Source: Arachis hypogaea
Taxonomy: Eukaryota > Streptophyta > Magnoliopsida > Fabales > Fabaceae
DNA: 64,000 bases
NCBI RefSeq assembly: GCF_003086295.3
Contig: NW_027255452.1
Location: 1 to 64,000, forward strand
Direction: 5' to 3'
The notes beneath the pieces were generated by a model, which was not told the origin of the DNA, did not search any database, and worked only from the letters and a program-made list of their open reading frames with translations. The position numbers were made by a program, and so were the translations under genes. This document shows, in pieces, positions 43,921 through 54,856 of the stretch (the stretch's first letter is position 1; every line of letters begins with the position of its first letter).

Positions 43921-45859
43921 TTTTTTATGCTTTTTTTAGAGTTTTCAAGGTTTTTAGTGTTTTCTAGGGTTTTTAGGATTTTCTAGAGTTTTTAAGGTTT
44001 TCTAGGGTTTTTAGGAGTTTTTAGGATTCTCTAGGGGCTTTAGGAATTTTCTAGTGTTTTGTAGGGTTTTTAGCATTTTTTTAGGGTTTTCTAGGGTTTT
44101 TAGAAATTTTTAGGGTTTTGTAGGATTTTTTAGGTTTTTTAGGGTTTCCTATTATTGTTAGGGTTTTTTAGTGTTTTCTAAGGATTTCTAGAGTTTTCTA
44201 CGGTTTTCTAGGATTTTCTAGGATTTTCTAGAGTTTTTGGGGTTTTCTAGGGTTTTCTAGAGTTTTAAGAATTTTTTAGGGTTTTTTACGGTTTTTAGGG
44301 TTTTCTAGGGTTTTCTATGGTTTTTAGGGTTTTCTTAGGTTTTTAGTGTTTTTTAGGGTTTTCTATGGTTTTTAGGGTTTTCTGGGATTTTTTAGGGTTT
44401 TTTGGGGTTTTTAGGATTTTTCTAGGGTTTATAGTGTTTTTTAGAGTTTTCTAGGGTTTATAGGGTTTTTTAGGGTTTCTTAGAATTTTCTAGGGTTTTT
44501 AGTGTTTTTAAGGTTTTAAGGGTTTTTTAGGGTTTTCTAGGGGTTTTTAGTGTTTTTTAAGGTTTTAAGGGTTTTCTAGGGTTTTTTAGGGTTTTTTGGA
44601 TTTTCTAGGGTTTTTAGGATTTTTTAGGGTTTTCTAGGATTTTTTAGGTTTTTTAGGGTTTCCTATTATTCATATGGTTTTTTAGTATTTTCTAAGGTTT
44701 TCTGGAGTTTTTTATGGTTTTTTAGGATTTTTTGGAGTTTTCTAGGGTTTTCTAGAGTTTTAAGAGTTTTTTAGGATTTTTTAGGGTTTTCTTGGGTTTT
44801 TAGAGTTTTTTAGGGTTTTCTATGGTTTTTAGGGTCTTGTAGGATTTTTTAGGGTTTTCTAGGGTTTTTAGGATTTTTCTAGGGTTTTCTAGTGTTTTTT
44901 AGCTTTTTAGAGTTTTTTAGAGTTTTCTAGGGTTTTTCGTGTTTTTTAGAGTTTTCTAGGGTTTATAGTGTTTGTTAGGGTTTTTAGGGTTTTTTAGGAT
45001 TTTCTAGGGTTTTTAGTGTTTTTAAGGTTTTAAGGATTTTTTAGGATTTTCTAATTGTTTTTAGTGTTTTTTAAGATTTTAAGGGTTTTCTTGGGTTTTT
45101 AGGATTTTTAGGGTTTTCTATGATTTTTTTAGGTTTTTTAGGGTGTTCTATGATTCTTAGGGTTTTTTAGGATTTTCTAGGGTTTTTTAAGATTTTTAGG
45201 GTTTTTTAGGGATTTTAGGGTTTTTTAGGATTTTCTAGGGTTTTTTATCGTTGTTAGGGTTTTCTATTGTTGTTAGGGCTTTTTAGGGTTTTCTAGGGAT
45301 TTTGATGGTTTTCTTGGATTTTTTAGCGTTTTTAGTGTTTTTTAGGGTTTTTTATAATTTTTAGAGTTTTTTAGGGTTTTCTAGGTTTTTTATGATTTTC
45401 TAGGGTTTTTAGCGTTTTCTAGGGTTTTCTAGGATTTCTTAGGGATTTCTAAGATTTTCTAGGGTTTTTAGTGTTTTTAAGATTTTTAAGATTTTTTAGG
45501 GTTTTTTAAGATTTTTTTAGGGTTTTCTATGATTTCTTAGGGTTATTTAGGGTTTTCTATGATTCTTAGGATTTTTTATGACTTTTTAGAATTTTTTAGG
45601 ATTTTCTATGATTCTTAGGATTTTTTAGGATTTTTTAGGGTTTTTTACGGTTTTCTAGGGTTTTTTGGGGTTTTCTAGGATTTTCTAGAATTTTTAGAGT
45701 TTTTAGGGTTTTCTAGGTTTTTTAAGATTTTAGGGATTTTAACGTTTTCTAGGATTTTTTTTAGGGTTTTTTGGGTTTTCTAGGGTTTTTAGGGTATTAG
45801 GGTTTAGGGTTTAGGGTATTAGGGTTTTCTAGGATTTTTAGGGTATTAGGGTTTTGGGT
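43921..45859 (+). repeat. Telomere-like block 39, G-strand
   Basis: H1f to H2r', fourth copy of the block 18 class. It holds the closest uninterrupted match to the LTR insertion site (about 45183-45220). Confidence 0.9.
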
Positions 45860-46804
45860 TAAAAACCCTAAAAACTCTAGAAAATCTTAGAAAACTCTAA
45901 AAAACCCTAAAAATCTCTAGAAACCCTAAAAAAACCCTAGAAAAAACCCTAAAAATTCTAGAAAATCTTAGAAAACCCTAAAAAACTCTAGAAACCCTCA
46001 GAAACCCTAGAAAATCCAAAAAAATCATAGAAAACCCTAAAAAACCCTAAGAATCAGAGAACACCCTAAAAAACCTAAAAAATCCTAGAAAACCCTTAAA
46101 AATCCAAAAAACCCTAGAAAACCCTAAAAAATCAAAAAACCCTAGAAAACCCTTAAAATCTTAAAAAACACTAAAAACCCCTAGAAAACCCTAAAAAACC
46201 CTTAAAACCTTAAAAACACTAAAAAAAACCTAAAAAAAACCTAGAAAACTCTAAAAAAACACTAAAAAAACCTAGAAAACTCTAAAATACCCTAAAAATC
46301 CTAAAAACCCTAAAAAACCCTAGAAAACCCTAAAAACCATAGAAAACCCTAAAAAACACTAAAAATCCAATAAAACCCTAAAACCCATAGAAAACCTTAA
46401 AAAATCCTAAAAATCGTAGAAAACCCTAAAAAACTTCAAAAACTCTAGAAAACCCTAGAAAACCCCAAAAAACCCTAGAAAACCGTTAAAAAACTCCAGA
46501 AAACCTTAGAAAACACTAAAAAACCCTAAGAATAAAAGGAAACCCTAAAAAACCTAAAAATTCCTACAAAACCCTAAAAATCCTAAAAACCCTAGAAAAC
46601 CCTAAAAAACGCTAAAAACCCTACAAAACACTAGAAAATTCTAACAAACCCTGCAAAACCCTAAAAAACACTAAAACCCCTCGAGAATCTTAAAAACTCC
46701 TAAAACACCCTAAAAACCCTAGAAAACCTTAAAAACTCTAGAAAACCCTAAAAACCCTAGAAAACACTAAAAACCTTGAAAACGCTAAAAAAAAGCATAA
46801 AAAA
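45860..46804 (-). repeat. Telomere-like block 40, C-strand
   Basis: H2r' to H1r, counterpart of blocks 23 and 28, with AATCCAATAAAACCC near 46364. Confidence 0.9.
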
Positions 46805-47399
46805 GTTTTTAAATGTTTTTAGGGTTTTCTAGGGATTTTAGAATTTTTAGGTCTTTCTAGGGGTTTTTAGTTTTTTTAGGGTTTTCTTGGGTTTTTAGTG
46901 TTTTTAGGACATTTAGGGTTTCTTAGGGTTTTCTAGGGTTTTCTAAAGTTTTTTAGGGTTTTTAGCATTTTCTAGAGTTTTTAGGATTTTTTAGGGTTTT
47001 TTGGAGTTTTCTAGGGTTTTTAGGGTTTACTAGGGTTTTTTAGGATTTTCTAGGGTTTTTAGGGATTTCTGGGTTTTCTATGATTTTTTAGGATTCTCTA
47101 GGGTTTTCTAGGGTTCTTAGGGTGTTTTAGGGTTTTTAGGGTTTCCTAGGGTTTTTAGGATTTTTTAGGGTTTTCACTGTTTTCTTGGGGGTTTTAGGGT
47201 TTTCTAGGATTTTTTATGATTTTCTAGGGTTTTTAGCATTTTCTAGGGTTTTCCAGGGTTTTTTAGGGATTTCTTGGATTTTTTAAGATTCTCTAGGGTT
47301 TTTTAGGATTTTTATAGGGTTTTTTAGAAATTTCTAGGTTTTTTCGCGTTTTCTAGGGTTTTGTAGGGTTTTTTAGTGTGTTTTCTAGTGTTTTGGGTT
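46805..47399 (+). repeat. Telomere-like block 41, G-strand
   Basis: H1r to H2r, counterpart of block 29 with the shared AGGACATTTAGGG variant. Confidence 0.9.
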
Positions 47400-48492
47400 A
47401 AAAACCCTAAAAATTCTAGAAAATCTTAGAAAACCCTAAAAAACTCTAGAAACCCTAAAAAACCCTAACAATGATAGAAAACCTTAAAAAACCCTAACAA
47501 CGATAGAAAATCCAAAAAAACCCTAAAATCACTAAAAAATCCTAAAAATCATAAAAAATCCTAGAAAATTTAAAAAACCCTAAAAAGCCCTAGAAAATCC
47601 TAGAAAACCCTAGAAAATCCTAAAAAACTCTAGAAAACCCTAAAAACTCCAAAAACTCTAGAAAACCCTAGAAAATCCCAAAAAACTCTAGAAAACCGTA
47701 AAAAACTCTAGAAAACCCTAAAAACCCTAAGAATCATAGAACACCCTAAAAAACCTAAAAAATTCTAGAAAACTCTAAAAAATCCTAAAAACCCTAAAAA
47801 ACCCAAAAAACCCTAAAAAAACCCTAGAAAACCCTTAAAACCTTAAAAAACACTAAAAAGGCCTAGAAAACCCTAAAAAAACCCTTAAAACCTTAAAAAC
47901 ACTAAAAACCCTAAAAAACCCTAAAAACCCTAAAAAACACTATAAACCCTAGAAAAATCTAAAAAACACTAAAAAACCTAGAAAACTCTAAAAACCCTAA
48001 AAAGCTTAAAAAATACTAGAAAACCTTAGAAAAATCCTAAAAACCTAAAAAACCCTAGAAAAACCTAAAAACCATAAAAAATCCTAAAAAATACTAAAAA
48101 CTCAAGAAAATCCTAAATAAACCATAGAAATCCCTAGAAAATCCTAAAACCCTAAACCCAAGAAAACCCTAAAAACCATAGAAAACCCTAAAAAATCCTA
48201 AAAATCGTAGAAAACCCTAAAAAACTCTTAAAACTCTAGAAAATCCTAGAAAACCCCGAAAAACCCTAGAAAACCGTAAAAACTCTAGAAAACCTTAGAA
48301 AACACTAAAAAACCCTAAGAATAATAGGAAACCATAATAAACCTATAAAAATCCTACAAAACCCTAGAAAAAAATCCAAAAAACCCTAAAAAAATCCTAG
48401 AAAACCCTAAAAACCCTAGAAAAACTAAAAAACTCGAGAAAACCCTAGAAAACACTAAAATCGTTGAAAACGCTAAAAAAAGCATAAAAAAG
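47400..48492 (-). repeat. Telomere-like block 42, C-strand
   Basis: H2r to H1r with the AATCGTTGAAAACGC hinge flank. Markers CCCTAACAATGATAG and CCCTAACAACGATAG at about 47466 and 47499. Confidence 0.9.
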
Positions 48493-49949
48493 TTTTTTAG
48501 TGTTTTTAGGGGTTTTTAGGGTTTTCTAGGGTTTTTAGGATTTTTTAGGGTTTTCTAGGGGTTTTTAGTTTTTTAGGGTTTTTAGGGTTTTCTTGGGTTT
48601 TTAGTGTTTTTAGGATATTTTGGGTTTCTTATGGTTTTTAGGGTTTTCTAAAGTTTTTTAGGGTTTTTAGGGTTTTCTAGGGTTTTTAGGATTTTCTAGG
48701 TTTTTTACGGTTTTCTGGGATTTTTTGGAGTTTTCTAGATTTTTCTAGAGTTCTTAGAGTTTTTTAGGATTTTCTAGGATTTTTTAGCATTCTCTTGGAT
48801 TTTTAGCATTTTTTAGTGTTTTTTAGGGTTTTCTAGGGTTTTTAGAATTTTTTAAGGTTTTTAGTGTTTTCTGGGGTTTTTTAGGATTTTCTAGGGTTTT
48901 TTATGATTTTCTAGGGTTTTTAGCGTTTTCTACGGTTTTCCAGGGTTTTTTAGGAATTTCTTGGATTTTTTAAGATTCTCTAGGTTTTTTAGGGTTTTCA
49001 AGGGTTTTTTAGGGTTTTTTGGATTTTTTAGGGATTTCTAGGGTTTTTAGGCTTTTCTAGGGTTTATAATGTTTTTTAGAGTTTTTAGGGTTTCTTAGGA
49101 TTTTCTAGGGTTTTTAGTGTTTTTTAAGTTTTAAGGATTTTTTAGGGTTTTCTAGGGGTTTTTAGTGTTTTTTAAGAGGGTTTTTAGGATTTTTAGGGTT
49201 TTCTATGATTTTTTTAGGTTTTTTAGGGTGTTCTACGATTCTTAGGGTTTTTTAAGGGTTTTTTACGGTTGTCTAGGGTTTTTTTAGGTTTTCTAGAGTT
49301 TTTAGAATTTTTAGAATTTTTAGGGTTTTCTAGGGTTTTTAGGATTTTAGGGTTTTTAGCGTTTTCTAGGGTTTTTTAGGGTTTTCTAGGGTTTTTAGGG
49401 TATTAGGGTTTTCTAGGGGTTTTTACAGTTTTTTAAGGTTTTAAGGGTATTTAGGATTTTCTTGGGTGTTTTTAGGATTTTTTGGATATTTTAGGAATTT
49501 CTAGGCTTTTTAGGATTTTTTAGGATTTTCTACAGTTTTAAGGTTTTCTAGGGTTTTTGGGATTTTTGGGGTCTTCTAGAGTTTTTAGAGTTTTTTAGAG
49601 TTTTCTAGGTTTTTTTATGGTTTTCTAGGGTTTTTTAAGATTTTCTAGGGTTTTTTGCATTTTATAGGGCTTTTTTAGAGTTTTTTAGGATTTTATTGGG
49701 TTTTTTAGGATTTTATAAGGTTTTTAGCGTTTTCTAAGGTTTTTTAGGGATTTTTAGGGTTTTTTAAGTTTTCTAGGGTTTTTAAAGGTTTTTAGGGATT
49801 TTAGGGTTTTTTAGGGTTTTCTAGGATTTTCTATCGTTGTTAGGGTTTTTTAGAGTTTTCTATCATTGTTAGGGTTTTTTAGGGTTTTCTAAGATTTTTT
49901 TATGGTTTTTTAGAGTTTTCTGAGATTTTCTAGAATTTTTAGGATTTTT
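48493..49949 (+). repeat. Telomere-like block 43, G-strand
   Basis: H1r to H2f, about 1.46 kb. It is a shorter version of the 2.0 kb blocks at 51905, 59182 and 61635; the shortening lies near 49170, at an unusual AAGAGGGTTTTTAGG step. Confidence 0.9.
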
Positions 49950-50704
49950 AACCAAAAACACTAGAAAACGCTAAAAACCCTACAAAACCCTAAAAAACGC
50001 GAAAAAACCTAAAAAAACCTAGAAATTCCTAAAAAACCCTAGAAACCCTAAAAAACCTAGAGAATCTTAAAAAATCCCAGAAAACACTAAAAAACGCTAA
50101 AAATCCTAGAAAATCCCTAAAAAACCCTGGAAAACTATAGAAAACGCTAAAAACCCTAGAAAACCATAGAAAACGCTAAAAACCCTAGAAAATCCTAAAA
50201 AATCCCAGAAAACACTAAAAACCTTAAAAACTCATAAAAACCCTAGGAAACCCTAAAAAACCCTAAAACACTCTAAGTACCCTAGAAAACCTAAGAGAAT
50301 CCTAAAAAATCCTAGAAAACCCAGAAATCCCTAAAAACCTTAGAAAATGCTAAAAATCCAAGAGAATGCTAAAAAATCCTAGAGAATCCTAAAAAACGCT
50401 AAGAACTCTAGAAAACCCTGGAAAACTCCAAAAAACCCCAGAAAATCATAAAAAACCTAGAAAACCCTAAAAGCCCTAGAAAATCCTAAAAACCCTAGAT
50501 AACCCTAGAAAACACTAGAAAATCCCAGAAAATCCTAAAAACCCTAGAAAACCCTAAAAAACCCTAAAAAACCATAAGAAACCCTAAATATCCTAAAAAA
50601 ACTAAAAACCCAAGAAAACCATAAAAACCCTAAAAAACTAAAAACCCCTAGAAAACCCTAAAAAATCCTAAAACCCCTAGAAATCCCTAAAAAACACTAA
50701 AAAA
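49950..50704 (-). repeat. Telomere-like block 44, C-strand
   Basis: H2f to H1f. A short insert near 50078-50140 repeats CGCTAAAAA and CCCTAGAAAAC sequence relative to block 38. Confidence 0.9.
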
Positions 50705-51599
50705 CTTTTTTATGCTTTTTTTAGCGTTTTCAATGTTTTTAGTGTTTTCTAGGGTTTTTACGGTTTTTAGGATTTTCTAGAGTTTTTAAGGTTTTTTAGG
50801 GTTTTTAGGGTTTTTTAGGAGTTTTTAGGATTCTCTAGGGGTTTTAGTGTTTTTTAGGGTTTTGTAGGGTTTGTTAGAATTTTCTAGCGTTTTGTAGGGT
50901 TTTCTAGGGTTTTTAGGATTTTTTAGGGTTTTGTAGGATTTTTTAGGTTTTTTAGGGTTTCCTATTATTCTTAGGGTTTTTTAGTGTTTTCTAAGGATTT
51001 CTGGAGTTTTTTACGGATTTCTAGGGTTTTCTAGAGTTTTCGGAGTTTTCTAGAGTTTTAAGAGTTTTTTAGGGTTTTTTACGGTTTTTAGGCTTTTCTA
51101 GGGTTTTCTATGGTTTTTAGGGTTTTCGGTTTTTAGTGTTTTTAGGGTTTTCTATGGTTTTTAGGGTTCTCTAGGGTTTTTAGGGTTTTCTGGGATTTTT
51201 AGGATTTTTCTAGGGTTTTCTTGTGTTTTTTAGCGTTTTAAAGTTTTTTAGAGTTTTCTAGGGTTTTTCGTGTTTTTTAGAGTTATTTAGGGTTTATAGT
51301 GTTTTTTGGGTTTTTAGAGTTTCTTAGGATTTTCTAGGGTTTTTAGTGTTTTTAAGGTTTTAAGGGTTTTTTAGGGTTTTCTAGGGGTTTTTAGTGTTTT
51401 TTAAGGTTTTAAGGGTTTTCTAGGATTTTTTAGTGTTTTTTGGGTTTTTTAGGGTTTTCTAGGGTTTTTAGGGTTTTCCAGGATTTTTTAGGTTTTTTAG
51501 GGTTTCCTATTATTCATAGGGTTTTTTAGTGTTTTCTAAGGTTTTCTAGAGTTTTTTTACGGTTTTCTAGGGTTTTTTGGAGTTTTCTAGAGTTTTAAG
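50705..51599 (+). repeat. Telomere-like block 45, truncated G-strand
   Basis: Starts at H1f and follows 37428 onward, then ends abruptly at GAGTTTTAAGA without an H2 hinge. Confidence 0.88.
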
Positions 51600-51904
51600 A
51601 AAAAATAATAGGAAACCCTAATAAACCTAAAAAATCCTACAAAACCCATAAACACTAAAAAACCATAAGAATAATAGGAAACCCTAATAAACCTAAAAAA
51701 TCCTACAAAACCCAAAAAAAATCCTAAAAACCCTAGAAAATCCTAAAGAATCCAAAAAACCCTAAAAAATCCTAGAAAACTCTAAAAACCCTAGAAAACA
51801 CTAAAAACCCTAGAAAAACTTAAAAACTCTAGAAAACCCTAGAAACCCTAAAAACCCTAGAAAACACTAAAATCGTTGAAAACGCTAAAAAAAGCATCAA
51901 AAAG
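51600..51904 (-). repeat. Telomere-like block 46, short C-strand with 66 bp duplication
   Basis: AATAATAGGAAACCCTAATA plus the following CCTAAAAAATCCTACAAAACCC stretch occurs at 51604 and again at 51670, a 66 bp tandem copy. Ends at an H1r hinge with a GCATCAAAAAG variant. Confidence 0.88.
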
Positions 51905-53906
51905 TTTTTTAGTGTTTTTAGGGGTTTTTAGGGTTTTCTAGTGTTTTTAGGATATTTAGGGTTTCTTATGGTTTTTTAGGATTTTCTAAAGTTTTTTAGG
52001 GTTTTTAGGGTTTTCTAGGGTTTTTTGGATTTTCTGGGGTTTTCTAGGGGTTTTCTAGGATTTTTAGGATTTTCTAGGGTTTTTAGGGTTTTCAAGGTTT
52101 TTTACGATTTTCTAGGGTTTTTTGGAGTTTTCTAAGATTTTTTTTAGCATTATCTTGGATTTTTAGCATTTTCTAGGGTTTTTCGGGATTTCTGGATATT
52201 TTAGGATTCTCTTGGGTTTTCTAGGGTACTTAGGGTGTTTTAGGGTTTTTTAGGGTTTCCTGGGGGTTTTAGGATTTTTTAAGGTTTTTAGTGTTTTCTG
52301 GGATTTTTTAGGATTTTCTAGGGTTTTTTATGATTTTCTAGGGTTTTCCAAGGTTTTTTAGGGATTTCTTGGATTTTTTAAGATTCTCTAGGTTTTTTAG
52401 GGTTTTCAAGGGTTTTTTAGGGTTTTTTGGATTTTTTAGGGATTTCTAGGGTTTTTAGGGTTTTCTAGGGTTTATAGTGTTTTTTTAGGGTTTTTAGGGT
52501 TTCTTAGGATTTTCTAGGGTTTTTAGTGTTTTTAAGGTTTTAAGGGTTTTTTATGATTTTCTAGGGGTTTTTAGTGTTTTTTAAGGTTTTAAGGGTTTTC
52601 TAGAATTATTAGTATTTTTTAGGTTTTTTAGGGTTTTCTAGGGTTTTTAGGATTTTTTAGGGTTTTCTAGGATTTTCTAGGTTTTTTAGGGTTTCCTATT
52701 ATTCATAGGGTTTTTTAGTGTTTTCTAAGGTTTTCTGGAGTTTTTTTACGGTTTTCTAGGGTTTTTTGGAGTTTTCTAGAGTTTTAAGAGTTTTTTAGGG
52801 TTTTCTACGGTTTTTAGGATTCTTTAGGGTTTTCTTGGGTTTTTAGAGTTTTTTAGGGTTTTCTATGGTTTTTAGGGTTTTCTAAGATTTTTTAGGGTTT
52901 TCTAGGGTTTTTAGGATTTTTTTAGGGTTTTCTAGTGTTTTTTAGCTTTTTAGAGTTTTTTAGAGTTTTCTAGGGTTTCTCGTGTTTTTTAGAGTTTTCT
53001 AGGGTTTATAGTGTTTGTTAGGGTTTTTAGGGTTTTTTAGGGTTTTCTAGGGTTTTTAGTGTTTTTAAGGTTTTAAGGGTTTTTTAGGATTTTCTAAGGA
53101 TTTTCTAAGGTTTTTTAGGGTTTTTTTAGGGTTTTTTGGTTTTTTTAGGGTTTTCTAGGGTTTTTAGGATTTTTAGAGTTTTCTATGAATTTTTTTAGGT
53201 TTTTTAGGGTGTTTTATGATTCTTAGGGTTTTTTAGGGTTTTTTTTACAGTTATCTATGGTTTTTTTGGGTTTTCTAGGGTTTTCTAGAGTTTTTAGAAT
53301 TTTTAGAATTTTTAGGGTTTTCTAGGGTTTTTTAGCGTTTTCTAGGGTTTTTTAGGGTTTTTAGGCAATTAGGGTTTTCTAGGGATTTTTACAGTTTTTT
53401 AAGGTTTAAAGGGTATTTAGGGTTTTCTTGGGTGTTTTTAGGATTTTTTGGATTTTTTAGGGATTTCTAGGGATTTTAGGATTTTTTAGGATTTTCTACA
53501 ATTTTACGGTTTTCTAGGGTTTTTGGGGGCTTTTGGGGTTTTCTAGAGTTTTTAGAGTTTTTTAGAGTTTTCTAGGTTTTTTAGGGTTTTCTTGGGTTTT
53601 TTAGGATTTTCTAGGGTTTTTAGTGTTTTATAGGGCCTTTTTAGAGTTTTTTAGGATTTTATAAGGTTTTTAGCGTTTTCTATGGATTTTTAGGGATTTT
53701 TAGGGTTTTTTTAAGTTTTCTAGGGTTTTTAAAGGTTTTTAGGGTTTTTTAGGGATTTTAGGGTTTTTTAGGGTTTTCTAGGATTTTCTATCGTTGTTAG
53801 GGTTTTTTAGAGTTTTCTATCATTGTTAGGGTTTTTTAGGGTTTTCTAAGATTTTTTTATGGTTTTTTTGGGTTTTCTAAGATTTTCTAGAATTTTTAGG
53901 GTTTTT
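51905..53906 (+). repeat. Telomere-like block 47, G-strand
   Basis: H1r to H2f, 2.0 kb, same class as 59182-61247 and 61635-63675. Paired CTATCGTTGTTAGG/CTATCATTGTTAGG markers lie near 53786 and 53817. Confidence 0.9.
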
Positions 53907-54581
53907 AACCCAAAACACTAGAAAACACTAAAAAACCCTACAAAACCCTAGAAAATGCGAAAAAACCTAGAAATTTCTAAAAAACTCTAGAAAAACCCTA
54001 AAAAACCCTAGAGAATCTTAAAAAATCCAAGAAATCCCTAAAAAACCCTGGAAAACCCTAGAAAACGCTAAAAACCCTAGAAAATCATAAAAAACCCTAG
54101 AAAATCCTAAAATACCCCAGAAAACACTAAAAACCTTAAAAAATCCTAAAAACCCTAGGAAACCCTAAAAAACACTAAAACACCCTAAGTACCCTAGAAA
54201 ATCCAAGAGAATCCTAAAAAATCCTAGAAAACCCAGAAATCCCTAAAAACCCTAGAAAATGCTAAAAATCCAAGAGAATGCTAAAAAATCCTAGAATATC
54301 CTAAAAAACGCTAAGAACTCTAGAAAACCCTAGAAAACTCCAAAAAACCCCAGAAAACCGTAAAAAACCTAGAAAACCCTAAAAACCCTAGAAAACCCTA
54401 GAAAATCTTTAAAATCCTAGAAAGCCCTAGAAAACACTAGAAAATCCTAAGAAACCCAAAATATCCTAAAAACACTAAAAACCCAAGAAAACCCTAAAAA
54501 ACTAAAAACCCCTAGAAAGCCCTAAAAATCCTAAAAACCCTAGAAAACCATAGAAAACCCTAAAAACACTAAAAAATCTAA
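53907..54581 (-). repeat. Telomere-like block 48, C-strand
   Basis: H2f to the same non-H1 end (CACTAAAAAATCTAAG) seen at 40152. Long stretches agree with 39499-40152 apart from scattered substitutions. Confidence 0.9.
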
Positions 54582-54856
54582 GATTTTTTTGGATTTTTTA
54601 GGGTTTTCTAGGGTTTTAGGATTTTTTAGGGTTTTCTAGGATTTTTTAGGTTTTTTAGGGTGTTCTATGATTCTTAGGGTTTTTTTAGGGTTTTTTAGGG
54701 TTTTTTACGATTTTCTAGAGTTTTTTGGGATTTTCTAGAGTTTCGGTGGGTTTTTAGAGATTTTTAGGGTTTTTAGGGTTTTCTAAGGTTTTCTAGAATT
54801 TTTAGGGTTTTTTCTAGGGTTTTTTTAGGGTTTCTAGAGATTTTTAGGGTTTTTAA
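54582..54856 (+). repeat. Telomere-like block 49, short G-strand
   Basis: Begins like block 35 and runs on to an H2f' hinge at about 54855. It shows what block 35 has lost. Confidence 0.88.

Larger units (their letters stand above)
43921..50704. repeat. Higher-order unit B2, about 6.8 kb
   Basis: Same six-block order as unit B1 with all hinges intact (H1f, H2r', H1r, H2r, H1r, H2f), so it is the better reference for the unit. Confidence 0.75.
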
